Shown here piece by piece: positions 1 through 6,815 of a stretch of 8,361 nucleotides of DNA. Position 1 is the first letter of the stretch. The number at the start of each line of letters is the position of its first letter. The notes beneath the pieces are model-generated. The model was not told the origin of the DNA, made no database searches, and was given only the letters and a program-made list of their open reading frames with translations. The position numbers and the translations under genes were made by a program. Origin of the DNA: Ventricola sp017626895 (GTDB taxonomy: Bacteria > Bacillota > Clostridia > Christensenellales > Aristaeellaceae); NCBI GenBank assembly GCA_017626895.1, contig JAGAHV010000056.1, positions 1 through 8,361 of the forward strand, written 5' to 3'.

Positions 1-498
1 GGCAGCCTTCTCCAGCAAAATGGTATTTGCGCCGTTCTGCTGGGATGCCAGTGCGGCGGCAACACCTGCAGCGCCCGCACCGACCACGACAACGTCCGCT
101 TCCATTTCCACCACGGTCGCCTCGGCCTCAGCTCCGGCAGCCTTTTCAAAGTTTGCCGGATCCAATCCTGCCTGCGTAATGGCATCCTTGACAGCTGCCT
201 TGATGGCATCCGAGGTAACGGTAGCGCCCGTGACGCTGTCCACGTTCCAGGCATTGGCCTCAACAATCGCCGCCGGAATCTGCTCCAGGGGCAGGGCCGC
301 AATTTCAGGTGTTTCGTTCTGTTCGGTTACCACGACAGAGGTAATTTTTCCGTCCTCAATGGTGGTTTCCACCACCACCGGACCGTCCTTTCCCTCGCCG
401 CTGGCAGTATACTTGCCGTCTTTCGCACCCTCCGCCAGCACGCCGAAGCAGCTGAGGGTCAGTGCGAGGACCATCAGCAGAGAAATGAGTTTTTTCAT
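1..498 (-). CDS. Exported FMN-binding / FAD-dependent flavoprotein (fumarate-reductase-like), N-terminal part
   Basis: The visible 166 residues are the start of a longer protein; the gene continues past the left edge. Residues 1-22 form a Sec signal peptide (MKKL, hydrophobic core, V-L-A before a likely cleavage at Glu23), so it should act outside the membrane. Residues ~24-110 fit an FMN-binding domain: the stretch D87-S-V-T-G-A-T93 matches the D-x-x-[ST]-G-A-T motif that ApbE flavinylates, making Thr93 the likely FMN-linked residue. From ~133 an FAD Rossmann motif begins (G140-A-G142-A-A-G145, then Glu163 at the end of beta-2). This order is known from flavocytochrome-c/urocanate-reductase-type enzymes, which reduce fumarate or related enoates as electron acceptors; the substrate cannot be told because the catalytic domain is missing. 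The ATG is fixed by AGGAGG 8 nt upstream (507-512). It is transcribed away from the ABC importer. Family call is firm, substrate unknown. Confidence 0.88.
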   Translation of the reverse strand, partial: MKKLISLLMVLALTLSCFGVLAEGAKDGKYTASGEGKDGPVVVETTIEDGKITSVVVTEQNETPEIAALPLEQIPAAIVEANAWNVDSVTGATVTSDAIKAAVKDAITQAGLDPANFEKAAGAEAEATVVEMEADVVVVGAGAAGVAAALASQQNGANTILLEKAA

Positions 499-506
499 GC
501 TTTCAG

Positions 507-512
507 CCTCCT
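507..512 (-). promoter_or_regulatory. Ribosome binding site of the flavoprotein gene
   Basis: AGGAGG on the minus strand, 8 nt before the ATG at 498. It decides the start, which also gives a textbook signal peptide. Confidence 0.85.
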
Positions 513-533
513 AAATAATGATTAAGCCGGACA

Positions 534-562
534 ATCATAACATTTACACTTCAAAATTACAA
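534..562 (-). promoter_or_regulatory. Sigma-A-type promoter of the flavoprotein gene
   Basis: Read on the minus strand there is TTGTAA (557-562), a 17-nt spacer, and TATGAT (534-539), with TGT immediately before it giving an extended -10 element. It matches 4/6 and 5/6 of the consensus hexamers and lies about 35 nt upstream of the start codon, leaving room for the ribosome binding site. A 7-bp inverted repeat (AGCCGGA 525-531, TCCGGCT 580-586) brackets it and might be an operator, but such short arms can arise by chance. Confidence 0.55.
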
Positions 563-947
563 TGTCTTATTAACAGCTATCCGGCTGCCGGTCTTCCAGT
601 CTGTTACTGTTCACGGATTTTTTGAGCGACATAGATAAGTTCAGCGCTGCCGCACTATGACTGGGCGTTTAATCAGCGTCTTGGCTATTCTGATACCGAA
701 GCAGACTGTCCAACGGGGTTAGTTTCTCCATCAATCACGGCTTCGGAAATCTGTGCCCTACAGTTGCTGTTCGAAGCAGTTCCACCTGTATCGACAGCGG
801 CGGATACTCCTTCCGTTATATTCTCCAGTTGTCCAACCGGCATGGTTCCCCCAGTCGATAACAGGGTAAGGAATGCATCAGGAAGGAAGCCTTTGAACTT
901 TTCATTTTTAAGTTTTTTGTTTCTTCAGTTGCCGTGTCGGACCTGAT
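563..947. other. Intergenic stretch without an assignable gene
   Basis: This stretch lies between the divergent flavoprotein and ABC importer genes. No RNA gene or domain was recognised. Both strands stay open for much of it: plus 634-944 and minus 685-924. The minus frame contains an ATG at 843 that would give 52 residues rich in Gly, Ser, Thr and Ala, ending with a TAG at 685-687, but there is no convincing ribosome binding site. The plus frame has an ATG at 764 without one either. One of these may be a remnant of a lost gene; I cannot say which strand was coding. Confidence 0.35.
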
Positions 948-1017
948 GTGATATCCTCTGAAGGAGTCTTTCCAAGAGATAAAAATCGGTTCCAAAAGAC
1001 CGGATGCGGTTCATCCA

Positions 1018-1046
1018 TTGACCGGAAATCGACCGTTTATCATAAC
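1018..1046 (+). promoter_or_regulatory. Possible promoter of the ABC importer gene
   Basis: TTGACC (1018-1023), a 17-nt spacer and CATAAC (1041-1046) lie about 50 nt upstream of the TTG start at 1098. The -35 is good (5/6) and the -10 moderate (4/6). If it is used, transcription starts near 1053, downstream of the ATG at 948, which further argues against that longer reading. Confidence 0.35.
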
Positions 1047-1083
1047 CATGTAAAGGCAAAGCTCAGGCACATGACAAATGTTT

Positions 1084-1090
1084 GGAGGAG
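1084..1090 (+). promoter_or_regulatory. Ribosome binding site selecting a TTG start
   Basis: GGAGGAG followed by 7 nt and then TTG at 1098. It is the only strong site near the beginning of this reading frame and places the start directly before a Lys-Lys-Arg plus hydrophobic segment. Confidence 0.75.
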
Positions 1091-1097
1091 AATAACG

Positions 1098-3872
1098 TTG
1101 AAAAAGAGATCGATTGCCTTCTATGAAGTTCTTCTGGCAGTCTGTATTTGCGCGCTGATTTTCATCAGTCAGCTGATCGGCACAACCACCGTCCAGGATG
1201 AAACCAGCGGGATCGATGAGAATGGCCTGCCGGTCACCTCCATGACTCTGGAAGAACTCGAAGCACCGGGAACCCGGATTGCGACGATTATGTTAGCCGA
1301 CTTTGAGGAACCACTTCACAAACGTTTCCCGGAGGCCGAAATTGTCCGCTATTCGGATTTTTCGAACGTCTACCTGGGGCTGTCTTCCGGTGAAGTGGAT
1401 GCGGCTTTCGGATTTCTTGACGAGCGGGAAGCGCTGGCCCAATCGAATCCGGATCTTGCCTATATCTTGGAGCCGTTCATGTCGATAGATGCCAGCTTTG
1501 CAACACCGAAGACAGAAAAAGGGAACGCATTGTGTCGGGAATTCAACCAGTTTCTGGCAGAATTGAGGCAGAACGGAACCTATAATGCGCTCTGGGAAAA
1601 ATGGATGGATCCCAATCGCACTGACGACGTGATGGGACAATATACCTTCTCCGGCGAAAAGGGAGAACTACATGTCGCCACGGGGGGACTCTGGACGCCC
1701 ATGACTTTTTACCAGGGAGAAAACCTGACAGGCTTTTTCATCGAAATCATCAACGCGTTCTGCATGGCAAACGGCTATACGCCGCAGTTCGAGACCGCTT
1801 CGTTCACTGCGGAACTTACGGGCGTATCCACCGGCGTCTATGATATCTGTGCTGATTCCATTTCCTATACCGAGGAAAGGGCGGAGCATATGTGCATCAC
1901 GGATGTCGTTATGCAGGATCCGTATTATATTGTCGTCCGCCGTGAGCCTGCATTTAAGACCGTACCGAAAGCTTCCGTGTTTTTCAAGAATATGAAGGAA
2001 AGCTTCCAGCGTACGTTTCTTACCGAGAACAGATACCGAATTTTGCTGTCCGGACTGAGAGTTACCCTCCTTCTGTCACTGCTTTCAGGCGTTTTCGGGA
2101 CAATTCTCGGTGCGGGGATCTGCTACCTGCGCATGCGGAAACATCCGGCCACAGCGGCGTTTGCCAGCCTGTATATCCGGATTTTCCGCTCTGTCCCCGT
2201 TGTGGTCCTGTTGCTGGTGCTGAACTATGTTATTTTCAGAAAAAGCGGACTGAGTGCATTCTGGGTTTGTGTGATCACCTTTTCCATTGAGTTTTCCGCC
2301 TACTGTTCTGAAATATTCCGCAGCGGCATCAATGCCGTGCCGCAGGGACAGGCCAAGGCGGCGACAGCGCTTGGGTTCAGCAAGCTGCAGGTTTTCCAGA
2401 CAGTGATCTGGCCCCAGGCTCTGATCCATATTCTGCCGGCATACAGCGGACAGGTTATCGCCACCGTCAAGATGACTGCGGTTGCCGGATATATCACCGT
2501 TACGGACCTGACAAAAGCATCCGATATTATCCGGTCCAGATCCTACGAAGCGCTCTTCCCGCTGCTCCTGACCTCGGTTGTCTACTTCCTGATCTGTTTC
2601 CTGATCGTCGGGCTTCTCCGGCTTCTGGAGAAACATGTTCACCCGGAGCAGCGAACGGTCAATAAGGAAATCATGGAAACGGTGAAAAACTTTCACTATG
2701 AACCTGCCTCGGCATCCCGTCTCCGGAATCCTGCAGCAGCAGTGCAGACGGATACACCGCTGCTTCGCGTGGAGCATCTGAAAAAAAGCTTTGGGGACGT
2801 TACCCCTGTACGCGATGTAACCTGTGATGTATTCAAGGGCGATGTGATCACGATCATCGGCCCCTCCGGGACAGGAAAAAGTACCCTGCTGAATCTGATC
2901 AATCATCTGGAGAAGGCGGATAGCGGGAACATTCTGTTTGAGGGTCAGAATACACGTGAAAAAGGCTATGATGAGAACCACATGCGGGAACAGATCGGAA
3001 TGGTGTTCCAGAGCTTTAATCTGTTTTCCCATCTGACAGTGGTTGAAAATCTGATGCTGGCTCAGACCCGGCTTCTGAAGCGGAGCTGCAGGGAGGCCTG
3101 TGAGAGAAGCATGGAGCTTCTTCAGATGGTCGGACTGACGGATAAGGCGCTCAGTCTTCCCTCTCAGCTCTCGGGCGGCCAGCAGCAGCGGGTATCCATT
3201 GTGCGGGCACTGGCAATGGATCCGAAGATCATTCTCTTTGATGAGCCCACCTCCGCATTGGACCCGACCATGGTAGGCGAAGTGCTTGCCGTCATCCGGG
3301 GTCTGGCCGCAAACGGTCTGACCATGATGATCGTTACGCACGAAATGCGTTTCGCGCGGGATGTATCAAGCCGGGTTTTCTTCATGGATGAAGGGAAAAT
3401 CCTTGAAGAGGGAACGCCGCGGGAAATCTTTGATGCACCGAAGAAAGACAGGACACGCCAGTTTATCCACCGCCTGCATGTGTTTGAAACGACTTTCGGG
3501 AAAAATGAAATGAATGTCCCGTCGGCATTCTCCGGCATTGAACAGTTTGCCATTCGGCATATGATCAGCAGAAACCTGATGTACCGGATGCTGATCATGA
3601 TGGAGGAACTCTGTGTCCAGACCCTTCTCCCGCTGCTGAGCGAGAAAGATAAGCTGAACCTGGTGTATGAGCACAACGAATCCGACAACAGTGTCCATGT
3701 GGAGATCACGTATCCGGGACCGGACAGAAATCCTCTGGAAGAGGGAGATGAAATCTCCCTTGCCCTGATTCGCCAGGCCTGCACCTCCCTGTCCTGGCAG
3801 AGTCACGAGGGCATTTGCCGGATTTCGGGGGACCTTCGGAGCGAGGGACAGAAAGAATCCGGTCGGGCATAG
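1098..3872 (+). CDS. Single-chain amino-acid-type ABC importer (SBP + permease + ATPase) with degenerate anti-sigma-like C-terminal domain
   Basis: 924 residues from the TTG. Residues ~8-27 are a membrane anchor. Residues ~45-180 resemble lobe 2 and the closing helices of a family-3 solute-binding protein; ~187-285 resemble lobe 1 (T-E-E-R and D-P-Y-Y motifs). Residues ~302-515 are a polar amino-acid permease (HisM/ArtQ type) with several membrane segments and an EAA loop (~408-440, A-A-T-A-L-G). Residues ~555-798 are a complete GlnQ-like ATPase: Walker A GPSGTGKST (588-596), Q-loop Gln638, signature LSGGQ (691-695), Walker B LFDEP with Asp715/Glu716, H-loop His748. These parts are normally separate proteins; one chain could dimerise into the whole importer. 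Residues ~805-924 resemble an RsbW/SpoIIAB-like GHKL ATPase without its usual Asn and Asp, so probably binding rather than kinase active. Solute unknown; polar amino acid is inferred from the family. The convergent neighbour carries a STAS domain, the classical partner of such a fold. Confidence 0.9.
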   Translation: MKKRSIAFYEVLLAVCICALIFISQLIGTTTVQDETSGIDENGLPVTSMTLEELEAPGTRIATIMLADFEEPLHKRFPEAEIVRYSDFSNVYLGLSSGEVDAAFGFLDEREALAQSNPDLAYILEPFMSIDASFATPKTEKGNALCREFNQFLAELRQNGTYNALWEKWMDPNRTDDVMGQYTFSGEKGELHVATGGLWTPMTFYQGENLTGFFIEIINAFCMANGYTPQFETASFTAELTGVSTGVYDICADSISYTEERAEHMCITDVVMQDPYYIVVRREPAFKTVPKASVFFKNMKESFQRTFLTENRYRILLSGLRVTLLLSLLSGVFGTILGAGICYLRMRKHPATAAFASLYIRIFRSVPVVVLLLVLNYVIFRKSGLSAFWVCVITFSIEFSAYCSEIFRSGINAVPQGQAKAATALGFSKLQVFQTVIWPQALIHILPAYSGQVIATVKMTAVAGYITVTDLTKASDIIRSRSYEALFPLLLTSVVYFLICFLIVGLLRLLEKHVHPEQRTVNKEIMETVKNFHYEPASASRLRNPAAAVQTDTPLLRVEHLKKSFGDVTPVRDVTCDVFKGDVITIIGPSGTGKSTLLNLINHLEKADSGNILFEGQNTREKGYDENHMREQIGMVFQSFNLFSHLTVVENLMLAQTRLLKRSCREACERSMELLQMVGLTDKALSLPSQLSGGQQQRVSIVRALAMDPKIILFDEPTSALDPTMVGEVLAVIRGLAANGLTMMIVTHEMRFARDVSSRVFFMDEGKILEEGTPREIFDAPKKDRTRQFIHRLHVFETTFGKNEMNVPSAFSGIEQFAIRHMISRNLMYRMLIMMEELCVQTLLPLLSEKDKLNLVYEHNESDNSVHVEITYPGPDRNPLEEGDEISLALIRQACTSLSWQSHEGICRISGDLRSEGQKESGRA

Positions 3873-3897
3873 CCTCTTTTCCCATCTCAGGAATACA

Positions 3898-3926
3898 ACA
3901 GCGGACAGTTTTTTCCTGTCCGCTGT
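3898..3926 (+). terminator. Terminator hairpin after the ABC importer gene
   Basis: A perfect 11-bp stem (ACAGCGGACAG 3898-3908 with CTGTCCGCTGT 3916-3926) encloses a 7-nt loop, 25 nt after the stop codon. The following tract is short (CTTTATC), so termination may be partial, with the next hairpin as backup. Confidence 0.6.
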
Positions 3927-4010
3927 CTTTATCATAAGGCTGTACCCTTTTTCTCTCGAAAAACAGGCGGCGGTGAAACTTAGAGCGATCTTCCCGGCTG
4001 ACCAAATCAC

Positions 4011-4054
4011 AAAAGGCATCCTGCCTCCTCAACAGGGAGCAGGATGCCTTTTTT
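4011..4054. terminator. Bidirectional terminator between convergent genes
   Basis: A perfect 14-bp stem, AAAAGGCATCCTGC (4011-4024) with GCAGGATGCCTTTT (4039-4052), carries six Ts on the plus strand (4049-4054) and four on the minus strand. It serves read-through from the ABC gene and ends the leftward transcript of the methyltransferase-STAS gene; on the minus strand it begins 18 nt after the stop of the remnant at 4072. Confidence 0.85.
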
Positions 4055-4071
4055 ATCTCTGCTTTGGGTTT

Positions 4072-4366
4072 TCATCTGCGCTGTCCCGGATTCCCCGGCA
4101 GGCTGATCGCACCGGAAAGTACCAGCGGCATGATGCCCACACAGATCGAGAAGCCCCATGGCCGGAATCACAATTCTCAGCATCCCGGGCGCACGCATCT
4201 GCATCCGATGATCCACCGGCAGTACAGCGGAAATCACCATGCAGAAGATAAAAGCCGTCTCCGTCCAGGTGTCCTGCGGTCGGAACCACCGCTGCGCCGG
4301 CTGTATTGTCGCGCCCCATTGTTCATCCCTCCGGATGATCTTCTCGAACACGCCCGCGCCGGTCAT
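4072..4366 (-). pseudogene. Frame-broken C-terminal remnant of an unidentified membrane protein
   Basis: No family recognised. The minus strand reads as protein from 4366 through two hydrophobic stretches (around FIFCMVISAVL and MLRIVIPAMGLLDL), then loses the frame near 4140. Skipping one T there restores a hydrophobic continuation (VGIMPLVLSGAISL) that ends at a TGA at 4072-4074, 18 nt before the terminator hairpin. This suggests the tail of a once-functional membrane protein gene with a 1-nt insertion. The upstream part is in the same frame as, and directly follows, the stop codon of the methyltransferase-STAS gene, so no independent start is clear; the ATG at 4366 has no good ribosome binding site. 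An alternative is non-coding 3' sequence with chance open frames. Confidence 0.35.
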
Positions 4367-4390
4367 GATGCCGGAATACCGGCTGGTCTT

Positions 4391-5632
4391 TTACTGTTCC
4401 ACCAGGAAAATATCGGAAAAGCCGGTTGTATCAAAGATGTCCCTTACCGCTTCACTGACATTGGCAATGACCACCGAATCTTTCCCGAGTTTATGGTGTG
4501 CCATCAGGAAGACACGCAGACCGGCTGAGGAAATATACTGGAGTCCGGCAGCATCCACGTTCAGCCGCTTAACCCCTTCCAGGTTTGACTCAATCACCTC
4601 AAGCAGTGCCGGCGCGGAGAGGGTATCTACGCGTCCGCTCACCTGAAGATGCAGTGTGCTGTCCTTCTTTGCATAGCTGATTTTCAGGTTCTGCACTTCT
4701 TTTGCCCCTTCAACCACCGGTATATTGGCCGATGCATCCGCTGTCATTACCCACAGCCTGCACTCATTTAGAAGATCGACATAGGCATTTTTCCAGGTCT
4801 CGGATATTCCGGAAAGCAGGTTCAGTTTCTCATCCCCATGATAGAACGGAACGCGATTTACCGTGAATCCATGATTCCTGAGTATTTCCAGTTTCTTCTC
4901 CGTTTCCCAGGCTGCCACGCCCTTACGCACAATATTGGATGAGCCGAGTGCCTGAGACCGTGCCTCTGTGTAGAGCGCTATGGCATCCGGACTGCTCATA
5001 TTGACCGTGGCAAACTTCATATACTGAACACCAAAATCAGAGGTGATCCAGGCTCCGCCGTGGGAAAGCAGGATTTCGCGGATTCCGCCTGCCAGCTGTC
5101 CAAATTCATCCTCAGACAGATACTGCGTCAGTCCCTCGCAGGATATCAGCAGTTTTCCTCCGAGGAAGTCTGCCGCAGTCCGCATGGAGGCTGCATTTGT
5201 GGCATCGCCGCCGACATACACCGGATGTTTTATCCCGATTCCGGCAGCCTCAACCACTTTCTGCAGTTCCTCCGCCACCACGGGAACATCCAGCCCGACA
5301 TAATCGATTCCGTTCTTTGCACAGTAAACTGAACGCGGTGTATAGCCGCAGGCAATATCAAGGAGTGAGGTATAGCCCTCCGTCTGCATATAACGTGACA
5401 CCGCGGCATATCTGGCCTCGACCGCCAGACTTGATCCGGTCATCAGGGCTTTCTTTTCAGAATCAGGCATATCAAGCTGCCCTTTTGCCGCCTGACGGTT
5501 CTGCTCCAGTTCGTTCTTTGTCCCAAGAAGTTCGATCATTTTCTTCGCATCTTCATTGCCCGCTCCCGCAAGCATGAAAAGCGTGGTTTTTGCTGTTAGG
5601 TAGGTTGGATTGACCATTGATCTGTAATCCAT
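4391..5632 (-). CDS. Leucine-carboxyl-methyltransferase-like class I SAM methyltransferase fused to a STAS domain
   Basis: 413 residues. Residues ~65-290 look like an LCM-family (PPM1-type) methyltransferase: SAM-binding motif I is D92-I-A-C-G-Y-T-P-R100, an acidic residue (Asp115 in GLDVP) ends beta-2, and E166-G-L-T-Q-Y-L-S-E174 matches the E-G-L-x-x-Y-L signature typical of this family. LCM relatives methylate carboxyl or hydroxyl groups of proteins and small molecules; the acceptor here is unknown. Residues ~313-413 are a STAS (SpoIIAA-like anti-sigma antagonist) domain with Asp360 and the Y-I-S-S369-A-G-L-R loop, where Ser369 aligns with the SpoIIAA phosphoserine. Cytoplasmic; no signal or membrane segments. 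The start is supported by AAGGAG (5643-5648), 10 nt upstream. The gene lies 211 nt downstream of the hydrolase gene on the same strand and converges on the ABC gene, whose C-terminal domain is the natural candidate partner of the STAS domain. Confidence 0.85.
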   Translation of the reverse strand: MDYRSMVNPTYLTAKTTLFMLAGAGNEDAKKMIELLGTKNELEQNRQAAKGQLDMPDSEKKALMTGSSLAVEARYAAVSRYMQTEGYTSLLDIACGYTPRSVYCAKNGIDYVGLDVPVVAEELQKVVEAAGIGIKHPVYVGGDATNAASMRTAADFLGGKLLISCEGLTQYLSEDEFGQLAGGIREILLSHGGAWITSDFGVQYMKFATVNMSSPDAIALYTEARSQALGSSNIVRKGVAAWETEKKLEILRNHGFTVNRVPFYHGDEKLNLLSGISETWKNAYVDLLNECRLWVMTADASANIPVVEGAKEVQNLKISYAKKDSTLHLQVSGRVDTLSAPALLEVIESNLEGVKRLNVDAAGLQYISSAGLRVFLMAHHKLGKDSVVIANVSEAVRDIFDTTGFSDIFLVEQ

Positions 5633-5843
5633 TTTCTGTCTTCTCCTTTATAAACAGTGACCTGCTCTCTGGGGACCGCTGTTTTCCGGTGCTCATATGT
5701 AACAAATCGACGCTGCGAGTCGAGCCTGCTCCTTTGCAGGCCACGCCCGAACCGCTTTGTCAGTAGCCTGGATTGGATAATCTGTCACGGCACAGCCAGC
5801 CATTTTGAACTGTTTTGGCCGGATGGCATTGCCTGAGAACAGA
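5633..5843 (-). other. Leader region of the methyltransferase-STAS gene
   Basis: This spacer separates the hydrolase stop from the methyltransferase-STAS start. It has the ribosome binding site AAGGAG (5643-5648) and a small GCCTGC/GCAGGC hairpin around 5724-5741 without a T tract. I found no well-formed promoter pair, so it remains open whether the gene has its own promoter or is read from the hydrolase gene. Confidence 0.4.
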
Positions 5844-6692
5844 TCAATCCGTGTCCGGGCAGGCTTCTTTTCTCATCTTCGCCAATTTCTCAGCCGTCTT
5901 CCCGCAGAAAAAATGTTTCATGCGCTCCTTAAAGTCCGGTGCAAAATCATACGCCGCATGCCCGTACCCGCGATACATGTGAACCGTAAAATCCGGCCGC
6001 CCGTTAAGTGCACTGACAAACGCATTCTGCGAATCGCTGCCAAGGACCTGATCATCCTCCGCATTCGCCACAAACAGCGGGCATTTCAGATTTGGCAGCT
6101 CATTTCGCATATCAAAGGACCGGTCCTCCGCGCAGATCAAGAATCGCTCCAGATCCTCCTGCGTGACGTCTTTGGCCGCTTCCAGAATCAGCTGCCTTGA
6201 CTGTTCAAATACCTCTCCGGGATAAATATCCTCTCCGAAACTCAGATACAGTGCCCCGGCATCTCCTTCTTTCGCCAGTCGCACCCACTTGTCAAGTTTC
6301 GCAGAAAACACGGGGCCGATGTTGGGGACTGAGCTCCCAATCATCAGCTTATGAACCAGTTCCGGATGCCGGATGGCAATCTCAAGTGCCATCATTCCGC
6401 CCTGTGATGCTCCGAACAGACAGACCTGAGAAAGGCCCATCACGTTCATCGCCTCTGCCGTGTCCTCCCCCATCTGCACGATGGGATACACCGGTGGCAT
6501 ATCGTTTCTCCGTTCGAACACGTAGACAGTAAACTGTTCGTTCATGCAGCTGTAGTTCCCGGCAACGAGTTCCTTCGATTTCATTACCCGCGATAAGCTG
6601 ATGCCCGGAAGGATGACCAGAGGCTGCTTTCCATGCCCAAACGTAAAATAATCCATTGAAAAATTAGCTGTCGTTACGCTTTCTGTTTTCAC
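5844..6692 (-). CDS. Alpha/beta-fold hydrolase
   Basis: 282 residues, a normal length for a single-domain alpha/beta hydrolase without signal peptide, so cytoplasmic. The catalytic set is visible: oxyanion-hole strand L28-P-G-I, nucleophile elbow G94-A-S96-Q-G98, an acidic residue at Asp213 or Asp214 (AEDDQVLG), and His245 in GYGHAAYDF. The family cleaves ester, amide, thioester or C-C bonds; the substrate cannot be read from the sequence. The start is GTG, chosen because GAGGAAAG lies 6 nt upstream (6699-6706) and no upstream ATG is in frame; the first internal ATG (residue 13) would cut the first strand. It precedes the methyltransferase-STAS gene on the same strand and could act on the methylated product, for example as a methyl-ester hydrolase, but that is only suggested by position. 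The upstream DNA (6707-6780) is AT-rich and probably holds its promoter, though no clear hexamer pair stands out. Confidence 0.88.
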   Translation of the reverse strand: MKTESVTTANFSMDYFTFGHGKQPLVILPGISLSRVMKSKELVAGNYSCMNEQFTVYVFERRNDMPPVYPIVQMGEDTAEAMNVMGLSQVCLFGASQGGMMALEIAIRHPELVHKLMIGSSVPNIGPVFSAKLDKWVRLAKEGDAGALYLSFGEDIYPGEVFEQSRQLILEAAKDVTQEDLERFLICAEDRSFDMRNELPNLKCPLFVANAEDDQVLGSDSQNAFVSALNGRPDFTVHMYRGYGHAAYDFAPDFKERMKHFFCGKTAEKLAKMRKEACPDTD

Positions 6693-6815
6693 GCTGTTCT
6701 TTCCTCAATTTCCGTTTACAATATTTGTTGCATTTTCCAGGTATATTTTCATTTTCCACATGTTTCTCTCGTTTTCTATAAGCAGGGTCTCACAGGACGG
6801 GACACGTTCCGCCCC

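Noticed and set aside
20..514. 164-codon plus-strand frame over the flavoprotein gene
   Set aside because: Ser/Ala/Pro-rich antisense of the clear signal peptide, FMN and FAD motifs on the minus strand.
525..586. AGCCGGA/TCCGGCT inverted repeat around the flavoprotein promoter as a firm operator
   Set aside because: Only 7 bp arms separated by 48 nt; easily due to chance.
948..1097. ATG at 948 as start of the ABC importer
   Set aside because: The extra 50 residues are polar and precede what is clearly an N-terminal anchor; a strong ribosome binding site fits the TTG at 1098, and the likely promoter lies downstream of 948.
2085..3341. 418-codon open frame on the minus strand inside the ABC importer gene
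   Set aside because: It is antisense to intact permease and ATPase domains, has no ribosome binding site or recognisable domain, and reads Cys/His-rich low-plausibility protein.
4064..4646. Plus-strand frames of 92 to 154 codons over the terminator and the STAS coding end
   Set aside because: They cross a strong terminator hairpin and the antisense of the STAS domain and have no initiation signals.
5553..5744. 63-codon minus-strand frame upstream of the methyltransferase-STAS gene
   Set aside because: Overlaps that gene's ribosome binding site and start in another frame; no motif.
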